DNA of 64,000 bases from Treponema socranskii subsp. paredis ATCC 35535 (GTDB lineage: Bacteria > Spirochaetota > Spirochaetia > Treponematales > Treponemataceae), in the NCBI GenBank assembly GCA_000413015.1, contig KE332516.1, forward strand, positions 548,754 through 612,753, read 5' to 3'. The notes under the pieces are model-generated. The model did no database searches. It was not told the DNA's origin and worked only from the letters and a program-made list of their open reading frames with translations. The translations under genes were made by a program, and so were the position numbers. Positions 51,647-60,406 of the stretch are shown here, one piece after another. Positions within the stretch are counted from its first letter, which is position 1. The number at the start of each line of letters is the position of its first letter.

Positions 51647-53272
51647 ATGAAACGCGTATTACTGTTGCCGCTTGCACTCTGCGGTATGCTGCCGTTTTTT
51701 TCGTGCAGCTCTTCTCCGAAAAGCGTAGCCCCTTCGCGGCACGCTACCGAAAAATCTTCGCCTATCGTACGCTTGGCGGACAAGCCGTCGGAAGGCGTAT
51801 ACTACAGTCTTTTCGTGCGCTCCTTTGCCGATTCGAACGGCGACGGGATCGGCGACTTTGCCGGCATTATCAAAAAACTCGATTACTTGAATGACGGTGA
51901 CGATGCAACGACGGATGACCTCGGTATCACGGGTATTTGGCTTTTGCCGATTTATCCGTCGCAGTCGTATCACGGTTACGACGTCGACGATTATTATAAC
52001 GTCAACCCCGATTACGGCACGATGGAAGACTTTGAAAAGTTGCTCGCCGAATGCAAAAAGCGCGGTATTTCGGTGATACTCGATATGACGTGCAATCATT
52101 CGTCCGTTTACAATCAGTGGTTTATCGATTCGCGCAATCCCGCAGACAGTCACCGTACGTGGTATCGATGGATCTCACCCGACGACAGCCGCTATAATAT
52201 GCGTCAGCAGATTTGGGGACACAACGTATGGAATTATTCCGACGGCTATTATTATTCGGCGATTTTTTCTCCGACTATGCCGGATTACAATCTCGACGAC
52301 GGCGCTCTTCGATCGGAATTTAAAAAGGTGATGAAATTTTGGCTCGACAAGGGCGTTGACGGTTTCCGTTACGATGCCGCAAGTCATGTGTATAACAGCG
52401 CAAAGACGCTTCCCGGTACGAATTCGGTTGCAAAAGGTGTCGCGTGGTGGAAAGAAATCGTCGGTTACGACAAGAGCGTAAAGCCCGACGCGTACATAGT
52501 AGGCGAAGTATGGGAGGCGACTTCGACGCGCGCCGAATATATGGCGGGATTGGGATCGACATTTCATTTCGATATGGGAACGAAAATTATCGATGAAGTG
52601 AGAAGCGAGAGCGCTGCGAATAACAATTTCGCAAATGCGCTGCAGAGCGAATACGAACGTTATGCCGAATCGAATCCGAATTATATCGATGCGCCGTTTT
52701 TAACAAATCACGATCAAAACCGCATTGCAGGATATCTGCGCGGAAACACGGCGCGGCTGAAACTTGCCGCGGCGATGTATATATTTGCGGAAGGCGTACC
52801 GTTTATATACTACGGAGAAGAGATCGGTATGATGGGAGCAAAACCCGACGAACAGATCCGAACGCCGATGCTGTGGAATAAGGCGGGTAAAGACAAGCTG
52901 CAAACGACGTGGGAAACGTCGCGTTACAATAAAAATACGCTCAGCGTTGCGGAACAGAAAAAAGATCCCGATTCGCTGCTTGAATTCTACAAACGCATTA
53001 TCAGGGTAAAGACGGCTCATCCCGCTTTATTCGCAGGCCGCTTTACCGCCGTCAATACGGGAAACGAATTCGTTTCTTCGTGGGCTATGAAAAGCGAAAC
53101 GGAAACGGCGTTCGTGCTGCACAATCTTTCACCGGAAACGGTCGCCGTTTCCCTTCCTCGCGAATATCGTATGCCTGTCGTATTTTCGACATATCCCGGC
53201 ACCGTGTGCGACGACAAGGGAAACCTTACGATCCCTCCGCTTTGCACGGTCGTCCTTGCAAAAAATAAGTGA
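51647..53272 (+). CDS. GH13 alpha-amylase, lipoprotein
   Basis: A 541-residue lipoprotein: MKRVLLLPLALCGMLPFFSC gives a lipobox-like end, and Ser/Pro-rich linker follows. The catalytic barrel begins VYYSLFVRSFADSNGDGIGD; active-site motifs are VILDMTCNHSS (region I), GFRYDAASH (nucleophile Asp), VGEVWE (acid/base Glu) and FLTNHDQNR (transition-state Asp). It would degrade starch outside the cytoplasm, probably at the cell surface or in the periplasm, feeding the porin and transporter. Start at 51647 is chosen since an upstream frame overlaps MalG. A terminator-like element follows at 53277-53374. Confidence 0.92.
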   Translation: MKRVLLLPLALCGMLPFFSCSSSPKSVAPSRHATEKSSPIVRLADKPSEGVYYSLFVRSFADSNGDGIGDFAGIIKKLDYLNDGDDATTDDLGITGIWLLPIYPSQSYHGYDVDDYYNVNPDYGTMEDFEKLLAECKKRGISVILDMTCNHSSVYNQWFIDSRNPADSHRTWYRWISPDDSRYNMRQQIWGHNVWNYSDGYYYSAIFSPTMPDYNLDDGALRSEFKKVMKFWLDKGVDGFRYDAASHVYNSAKTLPGTNSVAKGVAWWKEIVGYDKSVKPDAYIVGEVWEATSTRAEYMAGLGSTFHFDMGTKIIDEVRSESAANNNFANALQSEYERYAESNPNYIDAPFLTNHDQNRIAGYLRGNTARLKLAAAMYIFAEGVPFIYYGEEIGMMGAKPDEQIRTPMLWNKAGKDKLQTTWETSRYNKNTLSVAEQKKDPDSLLEFYKRIIRVKTAHPALFAGRFTAVNTGNEFVSSWAMKSETETAFVLHNLSPETVAVSLPREYRMPVVFSTYPGTVCDDKGNLTIPPLCTVVLAKNK

Positions 53273-53276
53273 CGGG

Positions 53277-53374
53277 AAAGAGGCTGTCCTTTGTGAAGTT
53301 TTCAATCAACAACCCCGACGCAAGCGTCGGGGTATTAAACTTTCCGCACGAATAACTTCCGGGACAGCCTCTTT
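53277..53374. terminator. Terminator / MITE-like inverted-repeat element after the amylase gene
   Basis: Ends AAAGAGGCTGTCC (53277-53289) and GGACAGCCTCTTT (53362-53374) are exact complements, enclosing a second perfect hairpin ACCCCGACGC/GCGTCGGGGT (53312-53333). TTTTTC follows, so it works as a terminator on the plus strand. The 98-base size with terminal repeats also fits a miniature mobile element. Confidence 0.7.
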
Positions 53375-53399
53375 TTCAAGGGTTTTATCGATTAATAAT

Positions 53400-53619
53400 T
53401 TATACGGAGAGCCGGTAAGCTCCGCCGATGCGCGTTATAAAGACCTGTTTGTCGAGTTGAGTTTCCACCGTTCTTCCAAGTGCAGGAACGGGAATATGAT
53501 AATCCTGTTTTAAGTACTGTACGTACATAAGGCGAACGTAAGCGTAAGATTGCCGATCGGCCGGTATTCGACGCCGGCACCGATCACAAGACTGTCCGAC
53601 ACGGGGTTGAAAGTGTCGT
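53400..53619 (-). pseudogene. Outer-membrane protein C-terminal remnant, frameshifted
   Basis: Minus-strand translation of 53619-53510 reads NPVSDSLVIGAGVEYRPIG with NLTLTFAL and then a stop; shifting frame near 53530 gives a continuation to the stop at 53400-53402 ending VFITRIGGAYRLSV, which looks like the last beta-strands of an outer-membrane barrel. The two halves fit one protein broken by a frameshift, and the N-terminal part is missing. It lies between the amylase terminator and the M16 gene, with no start of its own. Confidence 0.55.
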
Positions 53620-56493
53620 TTACCGTTTCGAATCTTTCGAATAGAGACAGAGCGGAGCGGTTTCGGAAAAATATGCTTTATACACGCTCAAGGCTTTTTC
53701 CTGCGAAAGTTCGTCGATGATTTCGTATGCGTCAAGGTAAGAGCGCGCATCGGCGAGCGTATCGCCTTTCGCTGCCGCTTCAAGCCCTTCGTGCATAAGG
53801 AGCGCCGTTCCCCTGTTTGTCTGCGTTCCCGAAAGTTTTTCGATCACCCAATTTCTCAGCAACTCTTCTTTGATTTGCGGAAACGATGCTTCGTTTTCCA
53901 ATTCCGTGCCGAACGCGGAGAGCGCACTTGCATACATTTTATCGATTGAGGAAGTACGGCGCGCATGAGAAAAAGTTATGACGGCCGCCTGCATCGCATA
54001 CGTCGAACCGTCCGCGTTTACGGCGATATCGGCTGATATGCGGCGGGCATCTTTTTGGAGACGGGCGCACAGCGCATACAGGAGCGCATTGAATACGATG
54101 CAATCGTCCGTACCCGTAGGAGGAGAAGGAAGCCAATACTGTACGGGATCCGAAAAATCGGTCGTCGGAACAAGGGTTTCGGGACGGGGTCCCGCATCTT
54201 TTGCCGCAACATCGGTAAAAAAAAGATGGCGGAGCGCGACGGAAATTTTTTTATTATCCGGAAAAACAGGAACCGATGTCAAAGACGGTCTTTCATTTCT
54301 CGATTTTTGTTCGGCAAGCATACCGAGCGACGAAGCGAGAGCGTCGCGTATAACGGGAGCATCGAATTTACCGGTGACGATAAGCGTATAACGCCCGGCA
54401 TCGAGAAGCGACGGGTAAGCTGCGAGGACTGCCCCATATTGCGTTCCTTCGAGAATATCCCGATTGCTGTCGAATACCGCGGCGTACGGAGTATTCGGAA
54501 AGAGAGCGGCGACGGCGCGGCTGTATAATTGATTTGCGGTATTTCCGTCACGCAGTCTTTTTTGCGATCGCGCATTGTACACCAGTCCGTCCGCTTGAGA
54601 CGGCTGAATATCGCCGTAGATGAGCGCGCGCGATATGCACGGAATAATGACGCTCATATCGTCCGCAAAACTTTCAACAGAAATCGTTCCGCTCGTCAAA
54701 TCGATTTCCGCACGAACGGAAGGAGTACCGTCAATCGTGCCGAGTTTTTTTTGCATATCGATTTCTTTTTGAATATTGTCCGCAAGCGCATATATGAGTA
54801 TGGAAAAAAATCCGGGATTCGACGCGGAACCGAGCTCGCCGCCGCTTACGGAAAGCATAAGAAGAGCGGTCGATGAAAAATCGTTTTGTTTGCATACGAC
54901 GGGAATGCCGTTTGCAAGCGTAAACGATGAAAACGCGGCTCGGTTTTGTGCGCGGTAAAATGCCGCATCGGAAATCTCATTTTCATTTTTATCCGCCGTT
55001 TCTTCGGCGATATCGGTTTTTTGAATATTTTTATACAATTCCTGCGTATACCACGATCCGTTTTTTTGCGTTATCGATTCGTAGCCCGCATCGGCGAAAG
55101 CCTTTGCATAACGCTTATAGACGCCGCTGTTGACGAGTACAAATACAAAGGGCGATTCTTCGGAATACGCATCTTGAAATGCCCGGACGTCAAAATTAAT
55201 AACAGTATCGGTTTGTGAAAAAAGCCGTTCGATAAGCGGTGCCGATTTTTCTTCCTCGGAACGGCGTAGGTCCGACGCCCACAGTTCGGAAAGAGCGGTC
55301 ATCAGCGCTACGGGATTTCCGAAGAGCTCCCGATACGATGCGACAAGATTTTCTTTCGCATATATGACTTCGTCGCTTGAAAGCGCTTGCGCGGCGTTTT
55401 CTACGCATGAGAGAAATGCCGCGCTCTGTTTTACGGGAGATGTTTTCGATTTTTCAAAAAGCGCTTGAAAAACGAGGCGCGCCTTTCCGCCGCTATGAAC
55501 GGCAGCCGCATCGATGTAGTCGGGAGAGCGGATACCGAGCTCTTTATGAGACAGCACCGCCGATTTAAAAGACGATACGCGCTCGTTAAATGCCGCGCCT
55601 GCAATATCGGCTTCCGATACGGAAAGCTCGGTATATTGTACGACAATTTGCGTCAAGTCCGAAGAAAAAAGAGGATCGCTTATGACAAACTTTTTTTGCC
55701 GCGCTTTATCGCCGCCGGATCCCGCCGCAGTTTTTTTTCCGCGCGATATATGCTCCGCCGGAAACGACTGCCGTGAACCGAACGTTTTTTCCGCAGCCTT
55801 AAGCATCGCGGACTTTTGCATGCCGCCGCTTATAAAGAGCGCGCTGTTGTTCGGTACGTAATATGACCGGGCAATATTCATAAGAACGGAACGGACACCG
55901 GCAAGCGGCATTTTCATAAAGAGCGCGGGATATACGCCGCTGTTTTGCTTCCACGGTTCGCCGGCGTGTATACGCGCATCCATACTCGAATTGATAAAGC
56001 CCGCCGCGCTGAGCGAATAGTTCATCGATTCGTTTTTCATCGCGGTAAAGTGCGTGCGGATGAGTTCGTCGTCGAAAGAAGGAGCGAATGCGCAATTTGC
56101 AAGCGCTTCGAGCGTTTTTTCAAGATCCGAAGGAGCCGCCGTCAGAGTACAGCGGACGGCATCGACCGTACAGAAAACTTTTGCAGCCGAAAGCATATCG
56201 CTGCCGCTCCGCGCCGAATCGGACGATCGCCCCGCACGGGTAAAAAGGCGTGCATACAGAGGAAAAAATCCCGCCGTTTCGGGAGTTTGAGCGCCCGTGC
56301 CCGCGCGTACCGCGTATTCGATTCTTATAGGAGCCGCCGAAAAATCTTCGAGGACAAAGACGCGCATACCGTTTTCGAGCGTATATTCGGCAAAGTTCGA
56401 CGGAGAAAATCCGTCGGCGCCTGCAGCGGAAAAAATGCAGAACGCAAAGAGCAAAATAAAAACGGAAGAGCGAACCGATTGTCGAAACATCAT
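53620..56493 (-). CDS. M16-family peptidase homologue lacking HxxEH
   Basis: A 957-residue exported protein with a signal peptide (VFILLFAFCIFSAAG). It has the M16 (pitrilysin/insulinase) start YTLENGMRVFVLED and AVRAGTGAQTPETAGFFPLYARLF at the site where active enzymes have HFLEHMLF; the zinc motif HxxEH is absent. A second M16-like half starts at about residue 530 (FTLANGIPVVCKQND) with LSVSGGELGSASNPGFFSIL, which is inactive as is usual for the second half. So both halves are non-catalytic; it may be a chaperone or structural subunit. The -10 lies six bases before the ATG (56505-56500). Confidence 0.78.
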   Translation of the reverse strand: MMFRQSVRSSVFILLFAFCIFSAAGADGFSPSNFAEYTLENGMRVFVLEDFSAAPIRIEYAVRAGTGAQTPETAGFFPLYARLFTRAGRSSDSARSGSDMLSAAKVFCTVDAVRCTLTAAPSDLEKTLEALANCAFAPSFDDELIRTHFTAMKNESMNYSLSAAGFINSSMDARIHAGEPWKQNSGVYPALFMKMPLAGVRSVLMNIARSYYVPNNSALFISGGMQKSAMLKAAEKTFGSRQSFPAEHISRGKKTAAGSGGDKARQKKFVISDPLFSSDLTQIVVQYTELSVSEADIAGAAFNERVSSFKSAVLSHKELGIRSPDYIDAAAVHSGGKARLVFQALFEKSKTSPVKQSAAFLSCVENAAQALSSDEVIYAKENLVASYRELFGNPVALMTALSELWASDLRRSEEEKSAPLIERLFSQTDTVINFDVRAFQDAYSEESPFVFVLVNSGVYKRYAKAFADAGYESITQKNGSWYTQELYKNIQKTDIAEETADKNENEISDAAFYRAQNRAAFSSFTLANGIPVVCKQNDFSSTALLMLSVSGGELGSASNPGFFSILIYALADNIQKEIDMQKKLGTIDGTPSVRAEIDLTSGTISVESFADDMSVIIPCISRALIYGDIQPSQADGLVYNARSQKRLRDGNTANQLYSRAVAALFPNTPYAAVFDSNRDILEGTQYGAVLAAYPSLLDAGRYTLIVTGKFDAPVIRDALASSLGMLAEQKSRNERPSLTSVPVFPDNKKISVALRHLFFTDVAAKDAGPRPETLVPTTDFSDPVQYWLPSPPTGTDDCIVFNALLYALCARLQKDARRISADIAVNADGSTYAMQAAVITFSHARRTSSIDKMYASALSAFGTELENEASFPQIKEELLRNWVIEKLSGTQTNRGTALLMHEGLEAAAKGDTLADARSYLDAYEIIDELSQEKALSVYKAYFSETAPLCLYSKDSKR

Positions 56494-56499
56494 AAAGTT

Positions 56500-56526
56500 A
56501 TTGTATCATATCGTATATGCTTTCAA
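56500..56526 (-). promoter_or_regulatory. Promoter of M16-like gene, leaderless spacing
   Basis: TTGAAA (56526-56521), 15-base spacer, TACAAT (56505-56500); six bases separate the -10 from ATG at 56493. The spacer is short, so the -35 is less certain. Confidence 0.5.
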
Positions 56527-56670
56527 CAGCATAGTCTTCGGCAGACGGAAGGCGGCGCATTTTTCGCGCAAGCCCCGCATTCGAATACGATACCCTGCAA
56601 TATATACAATGAAGGCGCAATAAAGATACACGGAATACGGCGATTGTTTTTTTGCCTCCGCCGTGTTCCA

Positions 56671-58008
56671 TCACATAAGTTTTTTCAGCATCGAAATGAG
56701 ACGGCCTTTTTCAACCAAATCGATGGGGCGGCCTTCGGAAAATTTATGAGCGCCTTCGGTAAACGCGCCGGCCGTAATACAAAAGCCCTTGTCGCATTTC
56801 ATATCGCGGAGCTTTGAATGAAATTCACGCACGTACAATTCGCCGATCGCGCCGGTACTGCGGTAAAAGCGGAACAGCTCGGAATCTTCCCAGCGGGGCG
56901 TATCGACGGTACACAGGATTTCGACAAACTCCTGCGTCACCGTAGAGTCTTCGATCTTTACCGTCGCATCGGAATAATACGAAGTGACAAAGCGGCGGCA
57001 CAAAGCGACGAAATCGGCCGTCGGCGACATGATATAGGTTTGCAGATTCGCGTTCGTATTGAGTTCCTGATAACGCTGGATCAGGGCGGGCACGTCTTTA
57101 TAACCCGGCACCGTATCCTGAATCTCTTTCAAACGAATGAGCGCTTTACCGATATTCTTTTGCGCCAGATGCGCGTTCGCGAGCCGATAGCGGAGCGTCG
57201 TCTGCAGATCGAGCGGAACGTCTTCAAGCTTCAAACCGATTTCGTAATCCTGCTCGGCAAGCTGATATTGATTTGCGTGTTCGTGAATCAAACCCGCCGA
57301 AAGACAGGATTGAGCGCCGTACTGCGGATGGGGGCGCAAATGCATAAACACTTTGAGCGCTTTATCGCCGTAGCCGGTTTTATCCATCGCCGTCGCTATT
57401 GCAAAAAGCGCGTCTTTGTCGGCAGGGTTTTCATCGAGCACGCGGCGCAAAAAAGGAATGCTTTCACGGTAGTGCTGCGATTTAAAATATGAAAGCCCGA
57501 GCGGTTCGTCCACTTCCGCCGCATCGGGATTGACAGCTTTGGCTTTTCTGAGACACAGAACGGCTTTTTCGTATTCGTTTTTTTGATACATGAGCCGTCC
57601 GAGATAAAAGTTCGCATCGAAATTGTCGGGTTCGAATTTGCATGCAGCCAAAAGTCCCCGCTCGGCGTCTTCGAATCTTTCTATATGAAAAGCGGAAATG
57701 CCCTGCCGAGCCGCGGTTTTCCCCGCATCGATTTCAACGTGCGTCGATATCAAATCGAAAAGGAGATTGTAAAGAGGAAACGCTTTATCCCAATTCTGCT
57801 CGTTATAATACAAATCTCCGAGCGTCGAAAGCGCCTGCACGTTGCGGGGATCGCGCGCGAGTTTTTTCGAGCATTCGCGGATGACGAGGCGTCTCGCTTT
57901 TTGTCCGCCCGCTCCTCCCCGCGCCGCTGCCGAACGGAGCGCCGAAACGAGAAATACGACGACTGCCGTAAAAACGATTGCTGCTAAAATCGGTATGACT
58001 GCATCCAT
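56671..58008 (-). CDS. TPR protein with N-terminal membrane anchor and C-terminal Mrr-like domain
   Basis: A 445-residue protein. One N-terminal helix (VIPILAAIVFTAVVVFLVSAL), then five to seven tetratricopeptide repeats (about residues 55-300) such as VQALSTLGDLYYNEQNWDKAFPLY and ANFYLGRLMYQKNEYEKAVLCL. Residues about 330-445 resemble a restriction-endonuclease (Mrr) fold: GELYVREFHSKLRDMKCDKGFCITAGAFTEGAHKFSEGRPIDLVEKGRLISMLKKL-like order of elements, where the beta-strand with the usual Glu-x-Lys is hard to see, so nuclease activity is doubtful. It begins three bases after the aminotransferase stop, so it is in that operon. Confidence 0.78.
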   Translation of the reverse strand: MDAVIPILAAIVFTAVVVFLVSALRSAAARGGAGGQKARRLVIRECSKKLARDPRNVQALSTLGDLYYNEQNWDKAFPLYNLLFDLISTHVEIDAGKTAARQGISAFHIERFEDAERGLLAACKFEPDNFDANFYLGRLMYQKNEYEKAVLCLRKAKAVNPDAAEVDEPLGLSYFKSQHYRESIPFLRRVLDENPADKDALFAIATAMDKTGYGDKALKVFMHLRPHPQYGAQSCLSAGLIHEHANQYQLAEQDYEIGLKLEDVPLDLQTTLRYRLANAHLAQKNIGKALIRLKEIQDTVPGYKDVPALIQRYQELNTNANLQTYIMSPTADFVALCRRFVTSYYSDATVKIEDSTVTQEFVEILCTVDTPRWEDSELFRFYRSTGAIGELYVREFHSKLRDMKCDKGFCITAGAFTEGAHKFSEGRPIDLVEKGRLISMLKKLM

Positions 58009-58011
58009 GTG

Positions 58012-59199
58012 TTAACGATTCGTCTCCCGTTTTCTTCGAAGCTCGGTCACCAATTCCGCAATGCGCGAAACGGCAATCTTAATTTTATTAATATCGGTCG
58101 CATAGCAGCATCTGATAAATCCTTCGCCGCCCTTTCCGAAGCAAGTACCCGGCACGACCGCAACTTGATAATTTTCGATAAGCTGCGTTGCAAAATCGTC
58201 GCTCGACAAACCCGTCGAACGGATATCGGGGAAAAGATAAAAGGCCCCCTCGCCTTCCGTACACGGAAGACCCATATCGCAAAACGCTTTATACATGAGA
58301 TTCCGCCGCTGCTCATAGCTCCGCCGCATACGCTCCACTTCGTTCCATCCGTTTTTCAAGCCTTCGATGGCCGCGTATTGACTCATGATCGGAGCGCAGA
58401 TCGTCGAATACTGGTGCAGCTTGCACACCTGTTTTGACAATTCCGCATTTGCGGCGAGGTAGCCGATGCGCCATCCCGTCATCGCAAAGGATTTTGAAAA
58501 TCCGTTGATGATGACCGCGTAATCTTTCATGCCGGGAAAACTGCCGATCGAAACGTGCTTGCGTCCGTCGTATACGAGTTCTCCGTAAATTTCATCGCTG
58601 ATGCACCAAAGCTTGTGCGCTTTTACGACTTCCGCAATCTTTGCAAGTTCGTCGCTCGGGATCATACGTCCCGTCGGATTTGAAGGAGAGCACAGCATGA
58701 GCGCTTTCGTGTGTTCGGTAACCGCGGCTTCGATTTTTTCCGCCGTCGGGATAAAATCCGTTTCGCTCGTATCCAAATGAACGAGGGTTGCGTCGCACTG
58801 TTCGGAAAGCGGCTGATACGAAACATAACACGGCTCGCACACGATGATTTCATCGCCGGGATTCAAAACGGAACGGAGTACCGCGTCCACCGCTTCCGAG
58901 CCGCCGATCGTCGCAATGATTTCGTTTTTCGGGCTGTAGTACATGCCGTAACGCGCAAGGTAACGCGCAATCTCTTCGCGCAGTTCGAGCAGTCCCCAGT
59001 TCGACGTATACGAAGTCTGCCCCTTTTCGAGATGGTAAAACGCTTCTTCGCGGAGCTGCCACGGCGTCGGAAAGTCGGGTTCGCCGACACCGAGCGAAAT
59101 GATATCGTCCCGGCCGATTATCAAATCGAAAAATTTGCGGATGCCCGACGGAGGAGTTGCAAGAATTTTTTTTGAAAAGCGGTCTTCGCGCGTGTTCAT
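58012..59199 (-). CDS. PLP-dependent aminotransferase, class I (PatA/AspC-like)
   Basis: A 395-residue cytoplasmic aminotransferase. Features: ISLGVGEPDFPTP, TSNWGLLELREEIARYL, CSPSNPTGRM and the PLP-lysine region NGFSKSFAMTGWRIGYLAAN (Schiff-base Lys about residue 236), with the C-terminal GEGFIRCCYA Arg for the substrate carboxylate. It probably acts on aromatic, branched or dicarboxylic amino acids. The ATG overlaps the Lrp-type regulator's stop (ATGA), strongly suggesting that the regulator controls it. The TPR gene follows. Confidence 0.9.
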   Translation of the reverse strand: MNTREDRFSKKILATPPSGIRKFFDLIIGRDDIISLGVGEPDFPTPWQLREEAFYHLEKGQTSYTSNWGLLELREEIARYLARYGMYYSPKNEIIATIGGSEAVDAVLRSVLNPGDEIIVCEPCYVSYQPLSEQCDATLVHLDTSETDFIPTAEKIEAAVTEHTKALMLCSPSNPTGRMIPSDELAKIAEVVKAHKLWCISDEIYGELVYDGRKHVSIGSFPGMKDYAVIINGFSKSFAMTGWRIGYLAANAELSKQVCKLHQYSTICAPIMSQYAAIEGLKNGWNEVERMRRSYEQRRNLMYKAFCDMGLPCTEGEGAFYLFPDIRSTGLSSDDFATQLIENYQVAVVPGTCFGKGGEGFIRCCYATDINKIKIAVSRIAELVTELRRKRETNR

Positions 59200-59693
59200 C
59201 AGGCGGTTACTCCTTCACGTCCGTCGCGATCCTGTTCGACGTAGACGATATCGTTTTCTTTGTATGTCTTTAAAATAAAATGCGTTTTCGTCGAGCGCAC
59301 GCCTTCGATCGTCGAAAGTTTGCTCGCGACGAAGAGCGCGACTTCTTTCAGCGTGTCGCCTTCGATGATCACTTTGAGATCGTAACCGCCGCTCATGAGA
59401 TAGAGCGATTTTACCTGCGGAAAACGCCATATCCTGTCGGCGATCGCATCGAAGCCCCTGTCGCGTTCGGGCGTGACTTGTATTTCGATTTCGGCGTGTA
59501 CGCGGTCTTTGAATTCGCCGTCCTTTTCGGGATTGACGATTGCCGCATATTTCATGATAACCCCGCCGTCTTCGAGTTTTTTAATAACGGCGCGCACTTC
59601 GTCTTCCGTCTTTCGCGTCATCGCGGAAATGTCTTCAACGGAAAGTCGCGCATTTTCACGCAGCAAATCGAGAATCTCTTCGGCAATATCCAT
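59199..59693 (-). CDS. Lrp/AsnC family transcriptional regulator
   Basis: A 164-residue regulator. The N-terminal helix-turn-helix is EEILDLLRENARLSVEDISAMT, followed by a strand and the RAM (regulation of amino-acid metabolism) domain: HAEIEIQVTPERDRGFDAIADRI, VKSLYLMSGGYDLKVIIEGD. ATG at 59693 is chosen for GAGGAG upstream. It is coupled by ATGA to the aminotransferase; a ligand amino acid is likely but not predictable. Promoter at 59722-59750. Confidence 0.88.
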   Translation of the reverse strand: MDIAEEILDLLRENARLSVEDISAMTRKTEDEVRAVIKKLEDGGVIMKYAAIVNPEKDGEFKDRVHAEIEIQVTPERDRGFDAIADRIWRFPQVKSLYLMSGGYDLKVIIEGDTLKEVALFVASKLSTIEGVRSTKTHFILKTYKENDIVYVEQDRDGREGVTA

Positions 59694-59721
59694 ACCACGG
59701 CTCCTCAAAAAGTATTAAATA

Positions 59722-59750
59722 ACTATAGCATATTTGAACGGGGCTTACAA
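59722..59750 (-). promoter_or_regulatory. Promoter of Lrp-aminotransferase operon
   Basis: TTGTAA (59750-59745), 17-base spacer, TATAGT with TGC before it (59727-59722) on the minus strand. Confidence 0.65.
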
Positions 59751-59823
59751 TGTGCGGACTTCGGCGAAAGCGATGTGCGGCGGAGGGCGTGAACACGAAG
59801 GAAGAGGTTTGCGCTCCGGTTGC

Positions 59824-60258
59824 TTATAAGCCTGCAAGCGCAAGGAGCTTTTGCGCGTCGGCAGTGTTCACTTTCCGCCGCTTCGATTCATCCGCTTCAA
59901 GGGTCTTTTTTACAAACGTAACATCGGCTTCCTCTGAAAAACGCTTGATCGCTTCTACCGTACCTCCGTACGAACGGCAGGAACAAAAGATAATGTTGCA
60001 CTTATTGTCTACGAGCCAGCCCACATCGCCATATACCGCATCGCCGTTATCTCCGTCGGTTTTTATGCCGATGTACTGCTTTTTACCGTTTACTGTAAGC
60101 GTATAGATAACTTGAAAATCCTTGTATTTTCCGCGTGTCGAACACTTCGGGTTCCCGTCTATATCCGGATACTTTTCCCGCAGCAGATCATTCAAAATCG
60201 TAAGCGTACTCGTTTTACCGCTGTCGTAAACACCTTGCAATACAAACATCTTAACCAT
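59824..60258 (-). CDS. Small P-loop protein, unknown function
   Basis: A 144-residue protein beginning MVKMFVLQGVYDSGKTSTL; GVYDSGKT is a Walker A-type loop (residues 9-16), so it should bind a nucleotide. Strands CNIIFCSCRSYGGTVEA and ADVTFVKKT follow in P-loop-NTPase order, but Walker B is not obvious. ATG at 60258 has GGAG upstream; the longer frame to 60312 is less likely. Similar small P-loop proteins exist in other bacteria without assigned roles. It stands alone between two operons. Confidence 0.6.
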   Translation of the reverse strand: MVKMFVLQGVYDSGKTSTLTILNDLLREKYPDIDGNPKCSTRGKYKDFQVIYTLTVNGKKQYIGIKTDGDNGDAVYGDVGWLVDNKCNIIFCSCRSYGGTVEAIKRFSEEADVTFVKKTLEADESKRRKVNTADAQKLLALAGL

Positions 60259-60406
60259 AACAAAACTCCTGCAGCATTTTGCCGCTTTCCGTACTTGCTC
60301 CCGTGCGTGCACAAGCCGTACGGAAGCTCATACACGCACTACCAATGCAAACCGGCGGTGCCGGTTTGCTTACATTGCTAAATAGGTAATGTTCATTCCG
60401 CTCACG

